From Sporosarcina sp. NCCP-2716 (GTDB lineage Bacteria; Bacillota; Bacilli; Bacillales_A; Planococcaceae), in contig NZ_BRCF01000006.1 of assembly GCF_023707985.1 (NCBI RefSeq), forward strand, positions 137,861 to 201,860: a stretch of DNA of 64,000 bases. The letters run 5' to 3'. How positions within the stretch are numbered: the first letter of the stretch is position 1; each line of letters starts with the position of its first letter. Under the pieces are notes generated by a model. That model was not told the DNA's origin and ran no database searches. It saw only the letters and a list, made by a program, of their open reading frames with translations. Positions 39,096-47,942 of this stretch are shown in pieces. The translations under genes were made by a program, and so were the position numbers.

Positions 39096-40525
39096 AGACG
39101 GAAGGGCATACTTCACGTATCCTGCTGACCGCGTGCGCCATGCTGATCGGTTTCACAGTCGTCCTGTGGGTCGTCCTGAGCCAATTCTTCAATATATTCG
39201 CACCGGCGGACGACATCGCCCTTGAGCGCCGCTATCTGCTGTTTATCACGGTCGTCCTCCTGCTGTTCCTGCTCGTCAGCCTGTTCATCGTCTCCCGGAT
39301 CCTCTATCATTTCACGAAGCCGGTCGATGAGCTTGCTCTGGTCGCAGGAAAGCTTGCGGAAGGGGACTTCAAGGCACGTGCCTCCGTCAGCGAATTCAGC
39401 GATCTCGGCAGTCTCGCCAGTTCCATCAACAAGATCGCGCAGGCAGGGCAGGAGACACAGGTCGTGAGATTGATGGAGAAGGAGCGGCTGAAAACGTTGA
39501 TCGAAAGTATCGGCAGCAGCCTCCTCATGCTGGGCAGGGGAGGTACCGTCAACCTTATGAACGGCGTGTTCGCACAGACGTTCCATACGTCGTCTTCCGA
39601 TTCGGTCGGCAAATCATATAAGGAGATCGGCCTGCCGCCGGATGCCGAACAGCTGATCGAGAATGTCTTCCTATCCGAACAGGTGCACGAACAGCCGATC
39701 AGGCTGCAGAAGAACGGGGTGCCGGTCCATCTGAATGTTTACGGGGCCCCCGTCATCGGCAGGCACGGCAACTGGCTCGGCATCATCGTCGTATTCCATG
39801 ATATTTCAAAGATCATACGCCTGGAAGAGATCCGCAAAGACTTCGTGGCGAATGTGTCTCACGAGCTGAGAACACCCGTCACATCCATCAAAGGCTTCGC
39901 AGAGACGCTGCTGGACGGCGCGCTTGACCAGCCTGACATTGCAAGGGAGTTCGTCCGGATCATCGAGAAGGAGAGTGCGAGGCTGCACTCGCTCGTAAGT
40001 GATCTGCTGGAACTTTCGGGAATTGAACAGCACAGCTTCACGCTCGACGTCGAACAGGTAGATGTCGTCAGCATCATCCGTGAAGCGGAAAAGCTCGTTT
40101 CTAAAAGGCTGGAAGAAAAAGAGATGATCCTGGCAGTCGAGGCACCGGCGAAAGCCAACATAGAAGGGGACAGCCGCCGCCTTATGCAGGTCCTTGTCAA
40201 TTTACTGGCCAATGCGATCGCCTATTCGAAAACAGGGACGACTGTCCGTATCGGTGCCCGTTTTGAGGCGGACAGCCTGATCCTTTCCGTAGCTGACGAA
40301 GGCATCGGCATCGAAGCGGAAAAGATACCGCGTCTGTTCGAGCGGTTCTACAGAGCCGACCTCGCCCGGAGCAGAGACTCGGGCGGAACGGGTCTCGGTC
40401 TCGCTATCGTCAAGCACCTGGTAGAAGCCCACGGGGGCGATATCCATGTCGAGAGCAAGGTCGGCCGCGGATCCGAGTTCTCTGTCCGGCTGCCTGTCCA
40501 TCAGGCCGGCAATACAGCAAAATAG
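39092..40525 (+). CDS. phoR: Sensor histidine kinase PhoR, without a large extracellular domain
   Basis: Phosphorylates PhoP. The 477 residues read: membrane helix 1 (about 11-35), an external loop of only about 13 residues, helix 2 (about 49-72), HAMP, a PAS domain (about 135-240), HisKA with phospho-acceptor His257 in VSHELRTPVTSIKG, and a HATPase domain (NLLANAIAYSKTG, ADEGIGIE, SGGTGLGLAIVKHL). B. subtilis PhoR is about 100 residues longer because it has an extracytoplasmic PDC-type domain; that domain is missing here. Signal sensing must occur in the membrane or cytoplasm, as with wall-precursor sensing through the PAS domain. Confidence 0.92.
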   Translation: MKTEGHTSRILLTACAMLIGFTVVLWVVLSQFFNIFAPADDIALERRYLLFITVVLLLFLLVSLFIVSRILYHFTKPVDELALVAGKLAEGDFKARASVSEFSDLGSLASSINKIAQAGQETQVVRLMEKERLKTLIESIGSSLLMLGRGGTVNLMNGVFAQTFHTSSSDSVGKSYKEIGLPPDAEQLIENVFLSEQVHEQPIRLQKNGVPVHLNVYGAPVIGRHGNWLGIIVVFHDISKIIRLEEIRKDFVANVSHELRTPVTSIKGFAETLLDGALDQPDIAREFVRIIEKESARLHSLVSDLLELSGIEQHSFTLDVEQVDVVSIIREAEKLVSKRLEEKEMILAVEAPAKANIEGDSRRLMQVLVNLLANAIAYSKTGTTVRIGARFEADSLILSVADEGIGIEAEKIPRLFERFYRADLARSRDSGGTGLGLAIVKHLVEAHGGDIHVESKVGRGSEFSVRLPVHQAGNTAK

Positions 40526-40615
40526 AAGAACCCCGTCGTTTTCTTTTCATCCTGCCCGCATGGTAAGATGAAAGGAGACGACGTTTTTTTGACGAAGGAG
40601 TGGACGAGTGACGTG

Positions 40616-43240
40616 ACAAACAAGAAAATTGTATTGCTGGACGGCAACAGCCTTGCGTACCGGGCGTTTTTCGCTTTGCCTTTACTGACCAACGACAACG
40701 GCATCCATACGAATGCCGTCTACGGATTCACGATGATGCTGCAGAACATCCTGAAGGAAGAGCAGCCGACACATATTCTGGTCGCGTGGGATGCGGGGAA
40801 GACGACTTTCCGGCACACTACGTTCAGTGAATATAAAGGCGGCCGTCAGAAAACACCGCCCGAGCTGTCCGAGCAGTTCCCGTACTTGCGCAAGCTGCTT
40901 GAGGCGTATCAGATCCCACAGTACGAGCTCGACAACTACGAAGCCGATGACATCATCGGGACATTGAGCCGGACCGCCGGCGAACAGGCTGCGGAGACGG
41001 TCGTCATTTCGGGGGACAAGGATCTGACGCAGCTCGCGACCGATTCCGTGACTGTCTGCATCACGAGGAAAGGGATCACCGACATGGAAGCCTACACACC
41101 TGCCCACATCGAAGAGAAGTACGGCATCGAACCGCTGCAGATCATCGATATGAAAGGGCTCATGGGCGACGCATCCGACAACATCCCGGGTGTGCCGGGG
41201 GTCGGTGAGAAGACGGCGCTAAAACTGCTGAAGCAATTCGGCTCTGTCGAAAATGTCTACCAGTCGCTGGACGAAGTGAGCGGCAAGAAGCTGAAGGAGA
41301 ACCTGACAGAGAACGAAGCCCAGGCATTCATGAGCAAGCAGCTCGCGACCATCGACGTCCAGGCACCGATTGCGATCGGTCTTGACGAACTCGCGTATGA
41401 CGGAGCCGATGACGAACAGGTGAAAGCGGTGTTCAAGGAACTGAAATTCATTTCCCTCCTCGACAAGATGGGAGAGCCGGCGCAAGCCGCGGAGCCTGCG
41501 CGGGCAATCGAGGTTGAAACACTGCGGGAAGTCTCGGAAACCGATATCGCCGATCAAATGGCAGTCCACCTCGAAATGATGGATGACAACTACTTCACAA
41601 CTGAACTGTTCGGCCTTGCACTGACGGACGGGGAGCGCGTCAGCTATGTCCCGCTCGATGTCCTGCAGGAAAGCGCCGTATTGCAGCAATGGCTCGCCGC
41701 ACCGGATAAACAGAAATACACGACGGACGCGAAAGCGCTGTTTGCTGCACTTGCCCGTCTCGGCATACCGATTGCAGGCATCGATTTCGATCTCACGCTC
41801 GCCGCCTATATCGTCAATCCGTCCTTATCGTTCGATGATGTGTCCGAAGCGGCGGCATCCGTCGGCTGGTCGCAGATAGACAAGGACGAAGCGGTCTACG
41901 GCAAAGGGGCTAAGAAATCACGGCCTGACGACGACCGTCTCGCACAGCACGCAGGGGCAAAAGCGGCCGCTGTATGGAATCTGCGTGAGCCGGTCTCGAA
42001 GCAGCTGGAAGAGAACGGCCAATACGACCTTTATCACGGTCTCGAACTGCCGCTCGCCAAGATTCTCGGAAAAATGGAATCGACAGGTGTGAAAGCGGAT
42101 CTCGGCACGCTGCAGAAAATCGGCAGCGAACTGTCCGGGCGTCTCGATAAGCTTGAGAAAACGATCTACGAATTGGCTGGCCAGCCGTTCAATATCAACT
42201 CCCCGAAACAGCTCGGGGTCATCCTGTTCGAAAAGATCGGTCTGACGCCTATCAAAAAGACGAAGACCGGCTACTCGACAGCGGCGGATGTGCTGGAGAA
42301 ACTGGCGCCTGAACACGAGATCATCGAGCATATCCTCATGTACCGCCAGCTCGGCAAACTGAAGTCGACATATATCGACGGCCTGTCGAAAGAGATCCAC
42401 GAAGACGGCAAGATCCATACACGCTACCAGCAGGCGCTGACCCAGACCGGCCGTCTCAGTTCCATCAATCCGAACTTGCAGAATATCCCGATCCGCCTGG
42501 AGGAAGGACGTAAGATCCGGGCAGCGTTCGTTCCGTCCGAGCCAGGCTGGATCATGTTCGCCGCCGATTATTCGCAGATCGAATTACGGGTGCTCGCCCA
42601 CATTTCCCAAGACGAAAAGCTTATCGAAGCGTTCCGTGCGGGGGAGGACATCCATACGAAAACAGCGATGCAAGTGTTCGGTGTCGGCAAAGACGGCGTA
42701 ACGCCGAACATGCGGCGTGCTGCAAAAGCGGTCAACTTCGGGATCGTCTACGGGATCAGCGACTATGGCCTGTCCCAGAGTCTCGATATCCCGCGCAAGG
42801 AAGCCGCCGATTTCATTGAGACCTACCTGGCGAGCTTCCCGGGGGTCCAGCAGTACATGGATGACAGTATTGCAGAGGCGAAAAAACGGGGCTATGTCAC
42901 GACGATGATGAACCGACGGCGCTATCTGCCGGACATCAACAGCTCGAACTTCAACTTGCGAGGCTTCGCCGAGCGGACGGCGATGAACACGCCGATTCAG
43001 GGCACCGCCGCAGACATCATCAAGAAAGCGATGATCGACATGGACAGCCGGATAACGGAGGAAGGCCTGGAGGCACGCATGCTGCTGCAAGTGCACGATG
43101 AACTCATCTTCGAAGCACCGGAAAGCGAACTTGAAAAACTGAAAGAACTCGTTCCGGACGTCATGGAACACGCGCTGGAGCTCGACGTTCCGCTGAAAGT
43201 CGATTCCGCCTACGGAGCGAGCTGGTACGAAACAAAGTGA
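40616..43240 (+). CDS. polA: DNA polymerase I
   Basis: Repair and Okazaki-fragment polymerase. From GTG 40616 it has 874 residues: a 5'-3' exonuclease domain (LDGNSLAYRAFF, AWDAGKTTFRH, DNYEADDIIGT, MGDASDNIPGVPGVGEKTA), a 3'-5' exonuclease-like domain without recognisable catalytic acids, and the polymerase domain (DYSQIELRVLAHIS, RRAAKAVNFGIVYGIS, LQVHDELIFE). The GTG start is chosen for GGAGTGG nine bases upstream and agreement with the Bacillus N-terminus; TTG 40589 or ATG 40568 would extend it. TGGTAAGAT at about 40559-40567 could be an extended -10. mutM and coaE follow closely. Confidence 0.94.
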   Translation, partial: TNKKIVLLDGNSLAYRAFFALPLLTNDNGIHTNAVYGFTMMLQNILKEEQPTHILVAWDAGKTTFRHTTFSEYKGGRQKTPPELSEQFPYLRKLLEAYQIPQYELDNYEADDIIGTLSRTAGEQAAETVVISGDKDLTQLATDSVTVCITRKGITDMEAYTPAHIEEKYGIEPLQIIDMKGLMGDASDNIPGVPGVGEKTALKLLKQFGSVENVYQSLDEVSGKKLKENLTENEAQAFMSKQLATIDVQAPIAIGLDELAYDGADDEQVKAVFKELKFISLLDKMGEPAQAAEPARAIEVETLREVSETDIADQMAVHLEMMDDNYFTTELFGLALTDGERVSYVPLDVLQESAVLQQWLAAPDKQKYTTDAKALFAALARLGIPIAGIDFDLTLAAYIVNPSLSFDDVSEAAASVGWSQIDKDEAVYGKGAKKSRPDDDRLAQHAGAKAAAVWNLREPVSKQLEENGQYDLYHGLELPLAKILGKMESTGVKADLGTLQKIGSELSGRLDKLEKTIYELAGQPFNINSPKQLGVILFEKIGLTPIKKTKTGYSTAADVLEKLAPEHEIIEHILMYRQLGKLKSTYIDGLSKEIHEDGKIHTRYQQALTQTGRLSSINPNLQNIPIRLEEGRKIRAAFVPSEPGWIMFAADYSQIELRVLAHISQDEKLIEAFRAGEDIHTKTAMQVFGVGKDGVTPNMRRAAKAVNFGIVYGISDYGLSQSLDIPRKEAADFIETYLASFPGVQQYMDDSIAEAKKRGYVTTMMNRRRYLPDINSSNFNLRGFAERTAMNTPIQGTAADIIKKAMIDMDSRITEEGLEARMLLQVHDELIFEAPESELEKLKELVPDVMEHALELDVPLKVDSAYGASWYETK

Positions 43241-43250
43241 GGTGGAAGCT

Positions 43251-44123
43251 ATGCCTGAACTGCCGGAAGTCGAAGGTGTCGTCCGGGCGCTGGCACCCGC
43301 AGCAAGCGGCCGGACCATCCGCCGTGTCGCCATATCCGATACGGTGATCCGATCGAAAGAAGCAGGAAAAGAAGCAATCGTCAAAGGACTGTCCGTCGAT
43401 GAGTTCGCCCGTCAGCTCGCAGGCTGTACGATCGACCGTATCGAGCGCCGCAGCAAGTATATTTACATCCATCTCCTCAAAGAGGGTGACTGCCTGCTGC
43501 TCGTCAGCCACCTCGGCATGACGGGCGCCTGGTTCGCTGTGAGCGGGATCGAGGACATCCACGAACAGAAATTCCGCAACCATATCCATGCCGTGTTCGA
43601 AATGGAAGACGGCGGGCTGCTCGTCTATTCCGATATCCGCCGGTTCGGGGAGCTCCGGCTTCTCGGCTGTGCGGAAGACTACCCGCCGCTCGGTCAGATG
43701 GCACCTGAGCCGTTCGACGACGGAGCGGAAGAGTATTTTCTCGCGAAAGCAGGATCGGCGGCCTATTCGAAAAAGCCGATCAAGGAAGTCATCATGGACG
43801 GCCGGGTCATCTCCGGCTGCGGCAATATTTACGCGACCGAAGCACTGTTCCGCACGCGCATCCATCCAAAGCGGGCCGCAGGCAGAGTGAGCGCAGCCCG
43901 GAAGCTTCAGCTGTTCCGCGAAATCGTCGATGTGCTGCAGGAAAGCATCCGGGCCGGCGGAAGTTCCATCTCCGACTATCGCAACATCAACGGGGAAGCC
44001 GGCACGATGCAGGACCGGCTCCGGATGTACGGCCGGAAAACGTGCCCGGCATGCGGCTCTGAAACCGCGTCTGTCCAGATTGCCGGACGGACGTCGACGT
44101 ATTGCAAAAAATGCCAGCATTGA
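43251..44123 (+). CDS. mutM: Formamidopyrimidine-DNA glycosylase
   Basis: Base-excision repair enzyme that removes 8-oxoguanine and cuts at the abasic site. The catalytic N-terminus PELPEVE (Pro2, Glu3 after Met removal) fixes the start at ATG 43251, preceded by GAGGTGG; an in-frame ATG nine bases upstream would bury the catalytic proline. The 290 residues also show the beta-hairpin lysine region SKYIYIHL, CGNIYATEALF, and a C-terminal zinc finger (CPAC...CKKC). It starts 10 bases after polA, forming polA-mutM-coaE. Confidence 0.96.
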   Translation: MPELPEVEGVVRALAPAASGRTIRRVAISDTVIRSKEAGKEAIVKGLSVDEFARQLAGCTIDRIERRSKYIYIHLLKEGDCLLLVSHLGMTGAWFAVSGIEDIHEQKFRNHIHAVFEMEDGGLLVYSDIRRFGELRLLGCAEDYPPLGQMAPEPFDDGAEEYFLAKAGSAAYSKKPIKEVIMDGRVISGCGNIYATEALFRTRIHPKRAAGRVSAARKLQLFREIVDVLQESIRAGGSSISDYRNINGEAGTMQDRLRMYGRKTCPACGSETASVQIAGRTSTYCKKCQH

Positions 44124-44140
44124 GGAGGAGGCAGGATACT

Positions 44141-44734
44141 ATGATCATCGGCCTGACAGGAAGTATTGCGAGTGGTAAAAGCACCGTCGCCCGCATGCTG
44201 AAAGCCAGAGGCCTCCCGATCGTCGATGCAGACGAAATTGCGCGTCTCGTCGTCGAACCGGGAAGCCCGGTGCTGAAGCAAATCGAAGAGGCATTCGGAC
44301 CGGAATCGCTGCGTGGCGACGGGTCCATGAACCGGGAATACGTCGGTAAACTTGTATTCAGCGACAAAGACAAGCGTCTGCAGCTGAATGCGATCATCCA
44401 TCCCGCCATCCGGAAAGAGCTGACCGCCCAGAAAGAGGCATTCATCGAAGCAGGTGCCGAAACCGTCGTCCTCGATATCCCGCTCCTGTTTGAAAATAAG
44501 CTCCATAGTTACGCAGAAAAGATCCTCGTCGTCTCGGTATCACCTGACGTGCAGCTGCGGCGGCTCATGGAACGCAATGCGCTTACGAAGGCGGAGGCCG
44601 AAGCCCGCATCTCCTCGCAGCTGCCTGTGGCGGAGAAGGAAGCTGGTGCAGATGCTGTCATCTATAATAACGGCACCTTAGATGAAACCGAAGAGCAAGT
44701 GGATGCCGTCCTCGCCGCTTGGAACATCCGCTGA
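44141..44734 (+). CDS. coaE: Dephospho-CoA kinase
   Basis: Last step of coenzyme A synthesis: phosphorylates the 3'-hydroxyl of dephospho-CoA. The 197-residue P-loop protein starts MIIGLTGSIASGKSTVARML, with IVDADEIAR and VLDIPLLFENKLH following. GGAGGAGG precedes ATG 44141. It begins 17 bases after mutM. The ytaF gene that separates mutM and coaE in B. subtilis is absent. Confidence 0.95.
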   Translation: MIIGLTGSIASGKSTVARMLKARGLPIVDADEIARLVVEPGSPVLKQIEEAFGPESLRGDGSMNREYVGKLVFSDKDKRLQLNAIIHPAIRKELTAQKEAFIEAGAETVVLDIPLLFENKLHSYAEKILVVSVSPDVQLRRLMERNALTKAEAEARISSQLPVAEKEAGADAVIYNNGTLDETEEQVDAVLAAWNIR

Positions 44735-44793
44735 CCATTCAGAAAAGTCGAACATTGTTCAGTGCTGCACAAAGTCTTCCCACGTCTGAAAAA

Positions 44794-44804
44794 TGTGTTA
44801 TACT
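44794..44804 (+). promoter_or_regulatory. gapB extended -10 overlapped by a CcpN-type operator
   Basis: TGTGTTATACT contains the extended -10 TGTTATACT and fits every position of the CcpN motif TRTGHYATAYW described for the gapB and pckA promoters of B. subtilis. It lies 56 bases before the gapB start. Confidence 0.7.
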
Positions 44805-44859
44805 AATTACGGATATTCGAGTAAACAGTATAACATCATACATACGGGAGGACTTTCTC

Positions 44860-45882
44860 ATGACAACATCAGTAGCGATTAATGGATTTGGCCGCATCGG
44901 CCGTATGGTATTCCGCCAGCTGATTGCAGAAGAAGAAGTAACCGCGATCGCGATCAACGCACTGTACCCGCCGGAAACGTTAGCACATTTGATTAAGTAT
45001 GACACAACTCACGGCACGTTCGACGGAGAAGTGGAAATTGCGGACAATGCATTGATCGTGAACGGCAAGCGTGTTGAACTTGTTGCAGAACGGGATCCTT
45101 CCAAACTCCCTTGGGAAAAGCTCGGTGTCGACATCGTCATCGAAGCGACCGGAGTCTTCAACGCACGTGACAAAGCAGCCCTCCATCTGGATGCAGGCGC
45201 GAAGAAAGTCATTTTGTCGGCACCCGGCAAAAACGAAGACATCACGATCGTCATCGGCGTAAACGATGAAAAGCTCGACATTTCGAAGCACGATGTCATT
45301 TCGAACGCCAGCTGCACGACGAACTGCCTGGCGCCTGTCGTCAAAGTGCTGAATGACGAATTCGGCATCGAGAACGGTCTCATGACGACCGTCCACGCAT
45401 ATACGAACGACCAGAAAAACCTGGATAACCCGCACAAAGACTTGCGCCGCGCCCGCTCTTGCGGCCAGTCGATCATTCCGACATCGACCGGAGCAGCAAA
45501 AGCGCTGTCCCTCGTCCTCCCTGAACTCGAAGGGAAGATCCACGGCATGGCGCTGCGCGTTCCGACACCGAACGTCTCGCTCGTCGACCTCGTCGTCGAT
45601 CTGAAACAGGACGTCACTGCGGAACAAGTGAACGAAGCGTTCAAAAAAGCATCCGAAGGGAAGCTGAACGGAATCCTCGGCTTCACGACAGAACCGCTCG
45701 TGTCGATCGACTTCAACAATACGACGGACTCGGCGATCATCGACGGCCTGTCGACAATGGTCATCGGCGACCGCAAAGTGAAAGTGCTCGCCTGGTACGA
45801 CAACGAATGGGGCTATTCTGCCCGTGTCGTCGACCTGACGAAGAAAGTTGCTAAAGAGCTCCGCGCAGAAGTCCGCGCATAA
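44860..45882 (+). CDS. gapB: Glyceraldehyde-3-phosphate dehydrogenase, gluconeogenic GapB type
   Basis: NADP-preferring GAPDH used in gluconeogenesis. The 340 residues begin MTTSVAINGFGRIGRMVFRQ; the catalytic cysteine is in SNASCTTNCLAP, the phosphate site in TSTGAAKALSLVLPELEGK, and the C-terminus ends WYDNEWGYSARVVDL. NALYPPETLAHLIKYDTTHG after the Rossmann glycine motif lacks the acidic residue typical of NAD-specific GapA (NDL.D), supporting GapB. Location after coaE and before nrdR matches B. subtilis gapB; the speD gene normally between is absent. The ribosome-binding site is GGGAGGAC. Confidence 0.92.
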   Translation: MTTSVAINGFGRIGRMVFRQLIAEEEVTAIAINALYPPETLAHLIKYDTTHGTFDGEVEIADNALIVNGKRVELVAERDPSKLPWEKLGVDIVIEATGVFNARDKAALHLDAGAKKVILSAPGKNEDITIVIGVNDEKLDISKHDVISNASCTTNCLAPVVKVLNDEFGIENGLMTTVHAYTNDQKNLDNPHKDLRRARSCGQSIIPTSTGAAKALSLVLPELEGKIHGMALRVPTPNVSLVDLVVDLKQDVTAEQVNEAFKKASEGKLNGILGFTTEPLVSIDFNNTTDSAIIDGLSTMVIGDRKVKVLAWYDNEWGYSARVVDLTKKVAKELRAEVRA

Positions 45883-45896
45883 TCGAATACAACTGG

Positions 45897-45946
45897 TGAA
45901 CTGTCCTTCCGTCTGCAGACTAGCAGCCGGCAGGGCAGTTTTTTGT
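45897..45946 (+). terminator. Terminator of gapB
   Basis: AACTGTCC pairs with GGGCAGTT, with an internal imperfect GTCTGC/GCCGGC stem, then six T. Confidence 0.78.
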
Positions 45947-46021
45947 CGCCTCTGTACGGAAACAGCGGCAGACCCACCCGGCAAGGGTGACGTTTCCCGG
46001 GTGTTCCCGGAGCGCGCTGTC

Positions 46022-46030
46022 TGTTATACT
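46022..46030 (+). promoter_or_regulatory. Extended -10 promoter of nrdR-dnaB-dnaI
   Basis: TGTTATACT is an extended -10 located 33 bases before nrdR; a weak TGTTCC (46002-46007) lies at 17-bp spacing. Confidence 0.5.
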
Positions 46031-46062
46031 ATATGAACTAACGGAAACCGGAGGAACGAATC

Positions 46063-46554
46063 ATGAAATGTCCAGCATGCCATTACAACGGAACGCGTGT
46101 CATCGACTCAAGGCCCGCTGAAGAGAACAGTTCGATACGGAGGCGGCGGGAATGTGAACGCTGCACGTACCGGTTTACGACATTCGAAAAAGTGGAGGAA
46201 GCCCCGCTCATCGTCGTGAAAAAAGAAGGGACACGGGAAGAGTTCACGGGAGAAAAACTGCTCCGCGGCCTTGTCCGTGCCTGTGAGAAACGTCCGGTGG
46301 CATTGGAAGACTTGCAGAACATCGTCCGCTCGATCGAGAAGGAACTGAAAAGCCGCGGCATCACGGAGATCGCTTCCCATGATGTCGGTGAAATGGTCAT
46401 GGAGCGGCTGGCGGACGTTGACGAAGTGGCCTATGTCCGGTTTTCATCTGTCTACCGCGATTACCAGAACATCACGATGTTCATCGACGAATTGAAGAAC
46501 TTGCAGAAAGGACCGCTGCGCGAGAAGAACCGGCCGCAGGAAGAGTCCAACTAG
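46063..46554 (+). CDS. nrdR: Ribonucleotide reductase repressor NrdR
   Basis: Zinc- and ATP/dATP-binding repressor of ribonucleotide reductase genes. The 163-residue protein has an N-terminal zinc ribbon ([15 protein letters not shown] ... CERCTYRF) and an ATP cone ([29 protein letters not shown]). GGAGG precedes the start. It heads nrdR-dnaB-dnaI, linking dNTP supply control to the helicase-loading proteins, as in B. subtilis. Confidence 0.96.
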   Translation: MKCPACHYNGTRVIDSRPAEENSSIRRRRECERCTYRFTTFEKVEEAPLIVVKKEGTREEFTGEKLLRGLVRACEKRPVALEDLQNIVRSIEKELKSRGITEIASHDVGEMVMERLADVDEVAYVRFSSVYRDYQNITMFIDELKNLQKGPLREKNRPQEESN

Positions 46555-46571
46555 CAGGAAGGTGAGAACAC

Positions 46572-47942
46572 ATGCTATACCAAGAATTACAGCCAGTCGA
46601 TGCCTATACGCTGAAGCAGTCCGCTTCGTTTTCGGAGTATGACCGGCAGCTCCTCTCGCTGTTCTACCAGCCGCTGACCGGACCGGAACCGATCAGTCTG
46701 TTCCTGACGCTCTGGGCCGATGCGGAGACGAATATCCCGCGTACATTCAACCATTACCATCTGATGAACCACCTGAGCATGTCGCTGCCCGCCGTCTTCC
46801 AAGCGCGGATTTCGCTGGAAGCGATCGGCCTTCTTCGATCATATATGAGGATGGAAGGGGACAGCCGCACGTTCGTCTATGAGCTGCTGCCGCCGCTTGA
46901 CGCCGATCAGTTCTTCCATGACCCGCTTCTTGCGACGTTCCTGTTCAGCAAAATCGGGGAGACTTCCTACCGGGAGCTCCGTGCCCGTTTTGCGGTCGAC
47001 AAGCTGGACATGACAAAATACAAGGAAGTGTCCCGGAACTTCCTCGACGTCTACACACCCGTCAACGGCAATGCCCACGAGCTGCTTAACGACCAGCCGC
47101 TCCGCCAAAAAACCGGATCGGAGGGTGTGCCGTTCGACGACAGCTTTTTCGATTTCAGCCTGATGATGAGCGGCCTGTCCGAACAGATGGTGCCGCGCAG
47201 CGCGGTCGCCGGAATTCCGCAGCAGCTCATTGCAAAGCTGGCTTTCCTTTATTCACTCAGCCCGCTCGATATGCAGAAAGTGATCATGATGGCGCTCGAT
47301 GACAAGCTGGAAGTGCCTGAAGACCGGCTGCGCCGGGCGGCAACTGATTTTTATAAGATGAACATCTCAAATACGGCACCGAAATTGAACAGATCCTACA
47401 TACCGGAAGACGCACCCGAGCCGGCAGGTTCTCAGCCGCCGATGTCGAAACAGCAGGAACTCCTCGCCTATTTCAAACGTGTATCCCCGAGGGAACTGCT
47501 GTATGATCTGATCGGCTCCGAACCGTTTTCGGTGGATGTCAAACTGGCCGAACGGCTTATGAACGTCCACAAGCTGCCATTTGAGGTCGTGAATGTCCTC
47601 CTGCATTACATCGTTTTGAACAATGACGGCAAGATCACGAGCGGTTTCGCGGAACGGATCGCGTCCCATTGGGCGGTGAAAAAGGTCGATTCGGCTGAGA
47701 AAGCAATGGAACTCTCCCGGAAAGGCTTGGATGAGTCCGAACAGCGCAAGAAAGAAGGCAGCCAGACATCCGTCAGAAGCCGCAAGCCGGCACGGGAAGA
47801 ACAAGTGCCCGACTGGTTCCGCAAGAAAGACGCAACTCCGGAACCGGTGAAAACGGAGCCCGCTGAAGATGATGAAGAAATCGAGAACAAACGGAAAGCA
47901 TTGATGGCAAGACTCGAATCGATGCGGAATGAGGTGAACTGA
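46572..47942 (+). CDS. dnaB: Replication initiation and membrane attachment protein DnaB
   Basis: Bacillales-specific helicase co-loader that acts with DnaD and DnaI to load the DnaC helicase at oriC. The 456 residues include the N-terminal winged-helix DDBH1 region (FSEYDRQLLSLFYQPLTGPE) and the C-terminal DDBH2 region (LPFEVVNVLLHYIVLNNDGKI), followed by a charged tail ending NKRKALMARLESMRNEVN. It is unrelated to E. coli DnaB helicase. The stop overlaps the dnaI start (TGATG), implying coupled translation. Confidence 0.93.
   Translation: MLYQELQPVDAYTLKQSASFSEYDRQLLSLFYQPLTGPEPISLFLTLWADAETNIPRTFNHYHLMNHLSMSLPAVFQARISLEAIGLLRSYMRMEGDSRTFVYELLPPLDADQFFHDPLLATFLFSKIGETSYRELRARFAVDKLDMTKYKEVSRNFLDVYTPVNGNAHELLNDQPLRQKTGSEGVPFDDSFFDFSLMMSGLSEQMVPRSAVAGIPQQLIAKLAFLYSLSPLDMQKVIMMALDDKLEVPEDRLRRAATDFYKMNISNTAPKLNRSYIPEDAPEPAGSQPPMSKQQELLAYFKRVSPRELLYDLIGSEPFSVDVKLAERLMNVHKLPFEVVNVLLHYIVLNNDGKITSGFAERIASHWAVKKVDSAEKAMELSRKGLDESEQRKKEGSQTSVRSRKPAREEQVPDWFRKKDATPEPVKTEPAEDDEEIENKRKALMARLESMRNEVN

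Noticed and set aside
39092..40525. phoR as a frameshifted gene missing part of its sensor
   Set aside because: The reading frame is continuous from the phoP overlap through both membrane helices, HAMP, PAS and kinase domains; the short loop is a genuine architecture.
44980..45984. Long minus-strand frame opposite gapB
   Set aside because: Antisense shadow typical of GC-rich genes; gapB is complete.
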